NCBI GenBank assembly: GCA_023249715.1
Contig: JAHFCA010000007.1
Span: 1 to 19,746, forward strand
DNA: 19,746 nt
From: Elusimicrobiota bacterium
GTDB lineage: Bacteria; Elusimicrobiota; Elusimicrobia; 2-02-FULL-39-32
Direction: 5' to 3'
The translations under genes were made by a program, and so were the position numbers. Shown here one piece after another: positions 1-8,200 of the stretch; the stretch's first letter is position 1; the number at the start of each line of letters is the position of its first letter. The notes under the pieces are model-generated. The model saw only the letters and a program-made list of their open reading frames with translations, did no database searches and was not told the DNA's origin.

Positions 1-93
1 CCAAACCATCATGCCCGGGCATTGGACAGAATCTAATGCTTGCTTTACCACAGATAATTTTTCACGACGAATAATTGCTTGAATTAATTTCAT
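1..93 (-). CDS. glnB: PII nitrogen regulatory protein, N-terminal fragment
   Basis: Only the first 31 codons lie in the window; the gene runs off the left edge. The translation opens MKLIQAIIRREKLSVVKQAL and continues through a Cys-Pro-Gly-Met-Met-Val segment. This matches the first strand, helix and second strand of PII proteins (family pattern M-K-x-I-x-A-I-I-x-x-x-K-L, then G-M-T-V). A good ribosome site (GGGAG about 6 bases before the ATG) fixes the start. The T-loop with the usual modified tyrosine lies outside the window, so GlnB and GlnK cannot be told apart; the position next to amt favours a GlnK-like partner. PII trimers sense 2-oxoglutarate and ATP/ADP and plug Amt channels. The gene is 81 bases downstream of amt on the same strand and probably co-transcribed with it. 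Confidence 0.85.
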   Translation of the reverse strand, partial: MKLIQAIIRREKLSVVKQALDSVQCPGMMVW

Positions 94-116
94 ATTTTTC
101 TCCCTAAAGGCATCCT

Positions 117-155
117 CCGATTTCTATATCATCAAAAAACGAATATAGAAATCGG
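117..155 (-). other. Intercistronic hairpin between amt and the PII gene
   Basis: A perfect 13-bp inverted repeat (CCGATTTCTATAT at 117-129, ATATAGAAATCGG at 143-155) encloses a 13-base loop. It sits between the amt stop and the ribosome site of the PII gene. There is no T tract on either strand after the stem, so it is not a typical intrinsic terminator. It may instead stabilise the 3' end of the amt message, be an RNase processing site, or partly attenuate readthrough. The function is inferred; the structure is plainly visible. Confidence 0.55.
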
Positions 156-174
156 AATGGATCCTTTATACTAT

Positions 175-1764
175 TTATATTTTAGTAAGTGGTGTTTCTG
201 ACATCTTGTCCATCTTAATACCAACGTAACCTGGTACACCCATTTCCGGAATATCTAGACCCTCAACTTCCGCGATTGGATCTACACGATTCCCGACAAT
301 AAGTTCAATTAATTTGAAGACAATAAGAGAAATAAGTCCCACATAGATAACGTTGGCTGCCACACCAATGAGTTCTGCAATAAACTGAGAAGAATCTCCA
401 TAAAAAAGCCCTTTCACAGTTCCGGCAACTCCATTCCAACCATCTCCATAAGAACCATCCGCAAAGAGTCCTAAAGAAAGAACTCCCCAAGCGCCATTGA
501 CTCCGTGAACAGATATCGCACCCACGGGATCATCAATCTTAAGTTTCCCTTCAATAAAAAAGACAGATTCTACCACAAGAACACCAGAGACTAAACCAAT
601 GATGCAAGCGCTTATAGAGTTTACAAACGCGCAAGGTGCTGTTATAGCTACTAAACCGGCAAGCATTCCGTTGCACATCATGCTAGGATCTGGTTTTTTG
701 GTGCGGAAAGCCCACATCCAAAGTGTCGCAGCTACTGCCCCTGTAGCAGAAGCAAGCATGGTATTTGTTGCAACGACAGCGATTCTTAAGTCTGTCCCCG
801 CCAAAGTAGATCCTGGGTTAAAACCAAACCATCCGAAAGCAAGGATAAAGGTTCCAATTATCGCCATCGGAATGTTATGACCCGGAATGGCATTGGGAGA
901 ACCATCTTTATTATATTTACCAATGCGCGGTCCGATAACCCAAGCTCCCACCAGAGCAATCACTCCTCCTGTTAAATGCACAACGGAAGAACCTGCAAAA
1001 TCCACGTGACCATGACCCAATGCGAAATTCTTTCCAAGCATCGCTAGCCAACCGCCTCCCCATACCCAGTTTCCATATATAGGATAAATAATGGTACCTA
1101 CAGCCCATCCATACAGGAAAAAGGCGGAGTATTTCCATCTTTCAGCCATAGAACCTGTAGGAATCGTTGCCGTCGTATCCATAAAGACCATTTGAAATAG
1201 AAAAAGTGCAAAGATTGCCACATCATATACATTTTTTCCAAGGAAAAACCCTTTGGCGCCAAATAGACCAAAATCTTTTCCAAATAAACTGATAGTAACC
1301 TCTTTATCTAAACCTGCAAAACCTCCCAGGGTCCCAAGGGCGCCTAAACCGCCAAACATGAAAGCAAAACCGCAGATATAGAAACCGAGCATACCTAGAG
1401 GATAAATCATAAAGTTCATCGCCATAGTATGAGAAACGTTCTTTGCTCGGGTCATGCCTGTTTCTACCATAGCAAAACCAGCTTGCATGAACATGACTAA
1501 AAATCCCGTAATTAGGGTCCACATGATGTTAATGGCTATTTTGTTGTGTCCCACGGCGTTTGCAAGTTCCAATAGCGTAGGCTGACCGGAAACTGCCGCT
1601 GGAACATCTATTGCTGTTCCAGTATTGGCGCCGCTTGGATCTGGATCTCCTGCATAGGTTAAGCTCGCGCTTCCCAATATGCAGAAAAGAGAAAGCAACG
1701 CAAATAATTTGCACATCTGCTCTCTCTTTAGAAGCTTTTTAGCTAACTGACTTATTATTTTCAT
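175..1764 (-). CDS. amt: Ammonium transporter, Amt family
   Basis: A 529-residue membrane protein that conducts ammonium/ammonia into the cell. A basic N-terminus followed by a hydrophobic stretch (about residues 18-38, ending near SLTYAG) looks like a signal peptide, as in bacterial Amt proteins. The region from about residue 76 on holds the 11-helix Amt fold. The ammonium-site Asp (D255, in DFAGSSVVHLTGG) and the twin pore histidines H263 and H420 (the latter in VHGVNGAWG) correspond to E. coli AmtB D160, H168 and H318. The cytosolic tail keeps the PII-responsive motif EVEGLDIPE, but with Met where His is common. The segment around residues 150-178 appears longer than in E. coli. The ATG at 1764 has an AGGAGG site 6 bases upstream (1771-1776). 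The PII gene follows, and a leader with a terminator and ANTAR-type hairpins precedes it, so expression is probably set by antitermination. Confidence 0.95.
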   Translation of the reverse strand: MKIISQLAKKLLKREQMCKLFALLSLFCILGSASLTYAGDPDPSGANTGTAIDVPAAVSGQPTLLELANAVGHNKIAINIMWTLITGFLVMFMQAGFAMVETGMTRAKNVSHTMAMNFMIYPLGMLGFYICGFAFMFGGLGALGTLGGFAGLDKEVTISLFGKDFGLFGAKGFFLGKNVYDVAIFALFLFQMVFMDTTATIPTGSMAERWKYSAFFLYGWAVGTIIYPIYGNWVWGGGWLAMLGKNFALGHGHVDFAGSSVVHLTGGVIALVGAWVIGPRIGKYNKDGSPNAIPGHNIPMAIIGTFILAFGWFGFNPGSTLAGTDLRIAVVATNTMLASATGAVAATLWMWAFRTKKPDPSMMCNGMLAGLVAITAPCAFVNSISACIIGLVSGVLVVESVFFIEGKLKIDDPVGAISVHGVNGAWGVLSLGLFADGSYGDGWNGVAGTVKGLFYGDSSQFIAELIGVAANVIYVGLISLIVFKLIELIVGNRVDPIAEVEGLDIPEMGVPGYVGIKMDKMSETPLTKI

Positions 1765-1787
1765 CTCTATCCTCCTCGTTTAGTATT

Positions 1788-1834
1788 CAAAATAAAAAAA
1801 CCCGACAACTTTAAAAAGATATTCCGTTGCCAGG
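1788..1834 (-). terminator. Intrinsic terminator in the amt leader (attenuator)
   Basis: Read on the minus strand, CCTGGCAAC (1834-1826) pairs with GTTGTCGGG (1809-1801) to give a 9-bp stem with two G-U pairs. A 16-base loop separates the arms, and TTTTTTTATTTT follows. This is a canonical Rho-independent terminator, but it lies upstream of the amt start codon and downstream of the amt promoter, so it can only serve to stop amt transcription early. Its 5' arm overlaps the 3' arm of the upstream hexaloop hairpin, giving mutually exclusive structures. Confidence 0.85.
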
Positions 1835-1847
1835 CTTCATCGCCCAA
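1830..1847 (-). promoter_or_regulatory. Candidate ANTAR hairpin P2 / antiterminator in the amt leader
   Basis: On the minus strand TTGGGC - GATGAA - GCCTGG forms a hairpin with a six-base loop: three G-C pairs next to the loop, then G-U wobbles. Its 3' arm GCCTGG is the 5' arm of the terminator, so forming this hairpin blocks termination. Known ANTAR targets have two hexaloop hairpins with A at loop position 1 and G at position 4. This loop has the G4 but G, not A, at position 1. A longer competing pairing, GCCAGG (1862-1857) with CCTGGC (1834-1829), would also act as an antiterminator. Confidence 0.55.
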
Positions 1848-1887
1848 ACAAAACCCCCTGGCTCTTCACTAGTAACAATAAACCAAG

Positions 1888-1903
1888 AGGACTTCTTTGT
1901 CCT
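1888..1903 (-). promoter_or_regulatory. Candidate ANTAR hairpin P1 in the amt leader
   Basis: On the minus strand AGGAC - AAAGAA - GTCCT is a perfect 5-bp stem closed by a six-base loop with A at position 1 and G at position 4. This is the loop signature described for RNA targets of ANTAR-domain antiterminators (EutV, NasR, AmiR). It starts about 23 bases after the predicted transcription start. About 40 bases separate it from hairpin P2. Confidence 0.65.
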
Positions 1904-1932
1904 AAATATAAATACAACTGGGTACTTGCGCT

Positions 1933-1962
1933 ATAGTACAAAAAAATAAAAAAACTTGTCAA
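1933..1962 (-). promoter_or_regulatory. Sigma70-type promoter of amt
   Basis: The minus strand carries a perfect -35 TTGACA (1962-1957), an 18-base spacer made almost wholly of T/A, and a -10 TACTAT (1938-1933). The start would fall near 1926, giving a leader of about 162 bases before amt. Two exact copies of AAGTATAA (1989-1982 and 1977-1970) lie just upstream of the -35 with a 12-base period and could be an activator site or an UP-like element. No sigma54-type -24/-12 pair was seen. Confidence 0.7.
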
Positions 1963-2005
1963 CTATTTTTTATACTTATTCTTATACTTTTCCCTATTCT
2001 AGTAC

Positions 2006-4000
2006 TCATACCCGAATAGGCAAAACTACCATCGTGACTCCCTCATGGTAAAATCGTCTCTGCATCGCAAAAACCGTGTAGTTATGGAGTAAACGAGTAA
2101 AGAATGAATCTTTCGGGAAAACGAGTTGTCCGCCAAAAAAGATAGAATTTGGAAAACGCTCCAATATTTTTGGAGCCACCTCTGCAACCTCATCCACCAC
2201 GTCGTTCGCCATGGAAGAATAACCTTCCGCATAATAGCCAAACTGTTTCATGTAATGAACATACCGTTCCACATCTTTATTAATTTTGTTTTTTAAATGG
2301 TCCACTTCGGCAGCTCCTTTAAACGTACCCGCGTCGATAAGCCCTACCTCTAGAAATACAAAATTTTTAAATATATCAGGGAATAAACGAATCACTCCAA
2401 AAAGAGTGTGAAGACCTAATCCATTAAAACCATTTACCAGTATTACTGCGGTTCTATCCTTAGGATTATGAGAAATTTCCATTCCGCTCCCATGCTCTTC
2501 CAATTGATTCTCCACAGAAAGCATGGCAGAGACCACTAAGCTTTCCAATCGCATTAATAGGAGGCTCGTTTGTTTATAATGCCGTTTAATCATGAAAGCA
2601 AATGAGATTAAAGCTCCAGTAAAAAGAAGCGTGAGCCACCCCCCCTCATGGAATTTTAGTACGATGACCGAAAGTAAAATAAAAGAGCAAAGAATAAGCC
2701 CTAAGCCATTGATTAGGAGTTTTTTTGCCCATTCTTTTTCTTCTACTCGGACTTGCCACCAATGGCGCACCATTCCCAATTGAGAAAGCACAAAGGTGAT
2801 AAACACATTGATGCTGTAAAGAACGACCAGGAATCTTACCGAACCGCCCGTTAGCGCCATGACTCCAAGAGCGGTTCCTCCCATGATCAATACCCCATTC
2901 TGGCTTACAAAGCGGTCACTCAACATAGTAAAACGGCTTGGGAACCAACGGTCCAAAGACATATTTGATAATACTCTGGGGCCATCTATAAACCCCGCTT
3001 GAGCCGCTATAAATAAAAGAGCGGCTTCTGAAACGAGCGTTATAAATACAATAAAAGTTCCTAACTGGACGGAATGCCATTGCGACACTATATTTCCAAA
3101 TAGCACAGCATTTAAAGTTTTTCCATACTGGTGTTGAACCCCATAGAGTAAATAGGAAAGCATGAGACCAAGCACCGTAAAAGCTAAGGAGATGGCCATA
3201 TAATTCATTGTTCTCTTGCCCGTTTTAACCTTTGGCTCTCTTAAAATAGGAAGCCCGTTACTCACAGCCTCAATCCCGGTAAACGTTCCAGCTCCCAAGC
3301 TATAAGCTCTTAGAATGAGCAAAAACATTCCAATAAATCCAATTTGAGAATGACTTACTTTTACTTCCGTAATAGTTGCCTTTGTGAGTTCTGGGATATT
3401 AGCAGAATGCTGAATTAAAGCATATAAGATAAAGAAAAGATGAGTTATGACAAACGTTAAAAAAATAGGGACAAGAGGCAATACCGATTCTTTTACTCCA
3501 CGAAGGTTTAATACCGTTAAGGCTATCACTCCGGAGAAAGCGAATAATAATTTATATTGAAACCAAGCAGAAGGAATAAAGCTAAAAAGAGCATCGGCGC
3601 CACTGGCAACAGATATGGTAATTGTTAAGGTATAATCCACTAAAAGGGCGCAGCCCGAGACCATACCAAAAGTAGGGGAAAGAAGTTTACTGGCGACAAG
3701 ATACCCTCCTCCCCCCGTTGGAAAAAGCTCAATAATTTGAGAATAACTGGCGCTAATCGTTAAAATGGTAAAAACTGTTCCTATCGCTACAAAAATGGCT
3801 AAATAGGTATGACCTTGCAATGCCAGAAAAGCTTCTTCGGGACCATAACAAGAAGAGGAAAGTCCATCCGCGCCTAAACCCACCCATGCGAAGAAAGCTA
3901 TGAGGGATAGTTTATGAAATATACCACTATCCAAAGGGTCTAAAGGGGACCCAAAAATTAGATTTCTAGTACGCTGAATAAAAGTGGGTTTAATTTCCAT
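2006..4000 (-). CDS. KimA/YdaO-like APC-family permease
   Basis: A 664-residue integral membrane protein of the amino acid-polyamine-organocation superfamily, with about twelve hydrophobic segments up to about residue 470 and a soluble C-terminal domain (about 490-664). The first helix reads GADGLSSSCYGPEE, and the second half of the hairpin contains IIELFPTGGGGYLVASKLL and LLVDYTLTITISVASGADAL. These closely resemble the Bacillus KimA potassium/proton symporter. D45 and Y52 have the spacing of the KimA ion-site pair D36/Y43, as I recall it. The C-terminal domain ends in LLHNYTVFAMQRRFYHEGVT, like KimA's cytosolic domain. Substrate is inferred: K+ is most likely by similarity, but an amino-acid permease role is not excluded. 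The gene has its own promoter, divergent from carA. No clear Shine-Dalgarno lies before the ATG, and the leader is too short for a c-di-AMP riboswitch. A 7-bp stem (1993-1999/2014-2020) spans the stop codon but lacks a U-run. Confidence 0.75.
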   Translation of the reverse strand: MEIKPTFIQRTRNLIFGSPLDPLDSGIFHKLSLIAFFAWVGLGADGLSSSCYGPEEAFLALQGHTYLAIFVAIGTVFTILTISASYSQIIELFPTGGGGYLVASKLLSPTFGMVSGCALLVDYTLTITISVASGADALFSFIPSAWFQYKLLFAFSGVIALTVLNLRGVKESVLPLVPIFLTFVITHLFFILYALIQHSANIPELTKATITEVKVSHSQIGFIGMFLLILRAYSLGAGTFTGIEAVSNGLPILREPKVKTGKRTMNYMAISLAFTVLGLMLSYLLYGVQHQYGKTLNAVLFGNIVSQWHSVQLGTFIVFITLVSEAALLFIAAQAGFIDGPRVLSNMSLDRWFPSRFTMLSDRFVSQNGVLIMGGTALGVMALTGGSVRFLVVLYSINVFITFVLSQLGMVRHWWQVRVEEKEWAKKLLINGLGLILCSFILLSVIVLKFHEGGWLTLLFTGALISFAFMIKRHYKQTSLLLMRLESLVVSAMLSVENQLEEHGSGMEISHNPKDRTAVILVNGFNGLGLHTLFGVIRLFPDIFKNFVFLEVGLIDAGTFKGAAEVDHLKNKINKDVERYVHYMKQFGYYAEGYSSMANDVVDEVAEVAPKILERFPNSIFFGGQLVFPKDSFFTRLLHNYTVFAMQRRFYHEGVTMVVLPIRV

Positions 4001-4057
4001 TTATATATATAAGGAAGACTAAATTTATTGGGAGGAGATTTTCATCAAATTTTCATA

Positions 4058-4086
4058 TTTATACTAATTGTCGGTAAAGTTGTCAA
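4058..4086 (-). promoter_or_regulatory. Promoter of the KimA-like permease gene
   Basis: On the minus strand a perfect -35 TTGACA (4086-4081), a 17-base spacer and a -10 TATAAA (4063-4058) predict a start near 4051 and a leader of about 50 bases. Its -35 hexamer overlaps that of the divergent carA promoter by five bases. Confidence 0.7.
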
Positions 4087-4108
4087 GGTAAGAAATCTTT
4101 GCTATCAT
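4080..4108 (+). promoter_or_regulatory. Promoter of the carAB operon
   Basis: The plus strand has -35 TTGTCA (4080-4085), a 17-base spacer and -10 TATCAT (4103-4108), each one mismatch from consensus. The start would be near 4115, only about 13 bases before the carA ATG, so there is no room for a pyrimidine attenuator leader. Confidence 0.7.
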
Positions 4109-4127
4109 ACGCAGAAATTTAAGATCT

Positions 4128-5273
4128 ATGGATAGAATAAAACCTGCGATCCTTGTATTAGAATCTGGAAAATCGTTTAAAGGGTCCTCTTTTGGGTCTT
4201 CTGGAGAAGCGGTGGGAGAAGTTGTCTTTAACACCTCCATGACCGGGTACCAAGAAATCTTAACCGATCCTTCCTATAAAGGACAGATTATCCTGATGAC
4301 GGAACCTCACATAGGTAACGTAGGGACAAATTCCGAAGATCTGGAATCTAAAAAGGTGCATTGCGAAGGTTTTATTGTAAGGGAGATCAGCTCCATTGTA
4401 TCGAATTGGCGTTCCACAGAAACACTCCAAAAGTTTTTAACTTCAAGGAAGATCCCTGCCCTCTCCGGCATTGATACGCGCGCCCTTACCAAACATTTAA
4501 GAGAAGCCGGGGTGATGAGAGGGATCCTTTCCACAGTAGATTTTGATCCTGAAAGCCTATTAAAAAAAGTTAGAGACTCCGCTCTTATGATAGGGAACGA
4601 TCTGGTTAAAGAGGTAACTTGCTCCCAACCCTATGAATGGGAAGTTCCCAAATCTCCTACGCTCAACGTTGTCATTATGGACTTTGGCGTAAAACAGAAT
4701 ATTCTACGGTCTCTACAAGAAAAAGGATGTCGCATAACTGTTTTACCCGCTAACAGTACCATTCAACAAATTCTTTCATATTCTCCCGATGGAATTATGC
4801 TTTCCAATGGTCCGGGAGATCCGGCTGCAGTGCATTATGCCATCGACACGATTAAAAGAGTCATCGACCTTCCTAACCAAAAGGCGAAAACTTCTATTCC
4901 TTTATTCGGCATCTGTTTAGGACACCAACTTTTAGGACTGGCGCTGGGAGGTAAGACCTACAAATTAAAATTTGGCCATCGAGGGGTCAACCATCCAGTG
5001 AAAGATTTATCTACAGGAAAAATAGAAATTACCACACAAAACCATGGTTTTGCCGTAGATATTGAATCTTTAGCGGGGAAGGATGTGGAACTGACCCATG
5101 TGAATCTTAACGATGGCACCTTAGAAGGGATGCGCCATAAAACTTTACCGATTTTTTCTGTTCAATATCACCCCGAATCTTCTTCGGGCCCTCACGATTC
5201 TAAATATTTATTCGATCGATTTATCGCTCTCATTCAAAAAAACAAGCTAATGCAAAAATATTCCAATGGGTAA
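4128..5273 (+). CDS. carA: Carbamoyl-phosphate synthase, small (glutaminase) subunit
   Basis: This 381-residue subunit hydrolyses glutamine and passes ammonia to CarB for carbamoyl phosphate, the precursor of pyrimidines and arginine. The N-terminal CarA domain (about 1-155) shows GEVVFNTSMTGYQEILTDPSY, PHIGNVGTN and GIDTRAL. The C-terminal class I amidotransferase domain (about 178-375) has the nucleophile C263 in GICLGHQ and the catalytic pair H348/E350 in VQYHPES. Length is normal for the family. The ATG at 4128 fits CarA alignments, but I see no real Shine-Dalgarno and the predicted 5' leader is only about 13 bases, so translation may start in an unusual, near-leaderless way. The last 8 bases overlap the carB start, suggesting coupled translation for equal subunit amounts. 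Confidence 0.97.
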   Translation: MDRIKPAILVLESGKSFKGSSFGSSGEAVGEVVFNTSMTGYQEILTDPSYKGQIILMTEPHIGNVGTNSEDLESKKVHCEGFIVREISSIVSNWRSTETLQKFLTSRKIPALSGIDTRALTKHLREAGVMRGILSTVDFDPESLLKKVRDSALMIGNDLVKEVTCSQPYEWEVPKSPTLNVVIMDFGVKQNILRSLQEKGCRITVLPANSTIQQILSYSPDGIMLSNGPGDPAAVHYAIDTIKRVIDLPNQKAKTSIPLFGICLGHQLLGLALGGKTYKLKFGHRGVNHPVKDLSTGKIEITTQNHGFAVDIESLAGKDVELTHVNLNDGTLEGMRHKTLPIFSVQYHPESSSGPHDSKYLFDRFIALIQKNKLMQKYSNG

Positions 5274-8200
5274 GCGGACTGATATTCATAAAATTTTAAT
5301 TATAGGAAGCGGCCCCATCATCATTGGCCAGGCCTGTGAGTTTGACTATTCGGGGACTCAAGCTTTGAGGGCTTTAAAAAGCGAGGGCTATGAGGTCGTT
5401 CTAATTAATTCAAACCCCGCCACTATCATGACGGATCCTGAGTTTGCCGATGCTACCTATGTGGAACCTTTAACTCCAGAATTTTTAGAAAAAGTCATTG
5501 AAAAAGAGAGACCAGATGCCATTTTACCCACTTTAGGAGGGCAAACAGCTTTAAATTTAGCGGTGACTGTAGCAGAAAAAGGGGTTCTTAAAAAATGGGG
5601 AGTAGAACTCATAGGAGCTAAGCTCGAGGCGATTAAAAAAGCGGAGGATCGTAAACTTTTTAAGGAGGCAATGATTAAGATAGGGTTAGACCTTCCTAAA
5701 TCTGGGGTGGCCTACAATTTGACCGAAGCAGAAAAGATCTCTAAGGAAATAGGGTTTCCCCTTATTATACGCCCTTCCTTTACTTTAGCGGGAACAGGTT
5801 CTTCCATTGTATATTCTCAGGATGAATTTATAGAAGCAGCAACCAACGCCTTAGATTCTAGTCCTATTAGTGAAATTTTAATTGAAGAATCAGTTTTGGG
5901 CTGGAAGGAATTCGAGCTCGAAGTAATGAGAGACCGCTTAGACAATTGTGTCGTCATTTGCTCCATTGAGAATTTTGATCCCATGGGGGTTCACACCGGA
6001 GACTCCATTACTGTGGCTCCTGCCCAAACATTAACCGATAAAGAATATCAAATCTTAAGAGACCAAGCTTTTCAATGCATTCGAGCTATAGGGGTGGAAA
6101 CGGGTGGCTCCAATATTCAATTTGCCGTGCATCCAACGAATGGGAGAGTGGTAGTCATAGAAATGAATCCGCGTGTTTCCCGTTCTTCTGCCTTAGCTTC
6201 TAAAGCAACAGGGTTCCCTATCGCAAAAATTGCCGCAAAACTAGCCGTGGGCTATACTTTAGATGAAATTCCGAACGACATCACCCAAAAAACACCGGCT
6301 TCGTTTGAGCCCACTTTGGATTATTGTGTGGTTAAAATTCCGCGATTTGCATTTGAAAAGTTTACAAAGTCAGACCAAACCTTAAACAGTCAGATGAAAT
6401 CTGTGGGTGAAGTCATGGCGATTGGGCGGACATTTAAGGAAGCGTTACAAAAAGCGATCCGCGGTTTAGAAATTGGAAGAGCGGGATTGGGAGCGGATGG
6501 AAATGATGTGCCTGGTACTATAGAAGAGATCAAGAATAAATTACGTATTCCCAATAATAATCGGATTTTTAATGTGACCTATGCGTTAGAAGCGGGTTTA
6601 AACAAAGAAGATATTTTCACCCTCTCGGGGATAGACCCGTGGTTTACGCAGCAAATTGAAGAAATAATTGAAATGAAACATAAGATAGAAAAGAACTCTA
6701 AAAATCTTTCTTATGAACTTTTAAAAGAATCTAAACAATTTGGATTTTCTGATAAACAACTGGCGTTTTTGACCCAAAATTCTGAATCCGATATCCGTTC
6801 GCTGAGGAAAAAAGAGAAAATTTTACCCACGTATAAAGTCGTGGATACCTGTGCCGGAGAATTTCCCGCCTTCACTCCCTATTTTTATTCTACGTACGAA
6901 GAAGAAGATGAAGGAGAGGTCAATCCTCAAGAAAAAAAGGTGATTATATTGGGTGGAGGGCCCAACCGCATAGGCCAGGGAATAGAGTTCGACTATTGTT
7001 GCGTGCACGCCGTGATGGCCCTGCATGAAGAAGGGTATAAAAGCATTATGGTGAACTGTAATCCAGAGACTGTCTCTACCGATTATGATATTTCAGATCG
7101 GCTCTATTTTGAACCGTTAACTTTTGAAGATGTTATGAATATTATAGAGAAGGAAAAACCAATAGGGGTTATTGTTCAATTTGGAGGGCAAACTCCCCTC
7201 AACCTTACCCTTCCCTTAGCGAATGCCGGCGTGCAAATTCTAGGCACTTCCCCAAATTCCATCGATGTTTCGGAAGATCGTCATAAGTTTGGCCAATTAT
7301 TAAAAAAATTAAATCTTCTTCACCCTGAATGGGGCAGCGCCACAACCTTAGAAGATACACTGACGGTGGCTAAAAAACTGAAATATCCTGTTATTGTCCG
7401 CCCCTCTTATGTTTTAGGGGGACGAGGGATGAAGATTGTTTATGATGAAAAAGGGTTAGAGGAATATGTTCAGAAGAGCTTGCTGGAAAAAAATGGGAAA
7501 AGCTCCCATCCTATTTTAGTGGATCGGTTCTTAAATAATGCTAAAGAGGTGGATGTGGATGCCATTTCAGATGGAGAATCTGTCCTGATTGCTGGAATTT
7601 TAGAACACATAGAAGAAGCAGGAATTCATTCTGGGGACTCTGCCTGCATACTCCCCCCCCAAAATTTAACCCATAAAGAGTTAGAGACGATTAAAGAAAT
7701 CACAGAAAAATTAGCCTTGGGGTTAAATTGTAAAGGGCTTTTAAATATTCAATTCGCCATCCAAGAGGGCAAAGTTTATATTTTAGAAGTAAATCCCAGA
7801 GCCTCCCGAACCGTTCCCTTTATTAGTAAAGCCACCGGTGTTCCCATAGCTAAAATTGCAGCAAAGATTATGATAGGAAAAACTTTAAAGGAACTAAAGT
7901 CACAATATGATTTTTCAAAATTATCTCTTTCTAAAATGAAACATATCGCGGTAAAAGAAGCAGTCTTACCTTGGGTAAAATTTCCAGGAACTGATGTCCT
8001 CCTTTCTCCAGAAATGAAATCCACCGGAGAAGTAATGGGGATTGATTCTACCTTTGCTTTGGCTTTTTTTAAATCTCAAATCGCTTCGGGTTCTACACTA
8101 CCTTTAAGCGGAAAAATTCTCTGTTCCCTGCGGGATGCTGATAAAACCACCGCTTTACCTATGATTCGCAGCCTGCAGGATATCGGTTTTAGTTTAGTGG

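Noticed and set aside
599..880. A plus-strand open frame of 93 codons opposite amt.
   Set aside because: It is antisense to a clearly conserved Amt gene, and has no ribosome site or known motif; it reflects the codon pattern of the real gene.
1993..2020. A 7-bp inverted repeat spanning the permease stop codon, considered as a terminator.
   Set aside because: The loop is 14 bases, the stem is AT-rich and no U-run follows before the amt promoter; too weak to call.
4001..4057. A ydaO-type c-di-AMP riboswitch before the KimA-like permease gene.
   Set aside because: The predicted leader is only about 50 bases, far too short for that riboswitch, and no matching paired elements are visible.
7653..7660. 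An 8-C homopolymer in carB that could mark a frameshift.
   Set aside because: The translation is in frame and family-like on both sides, so carB is intact.
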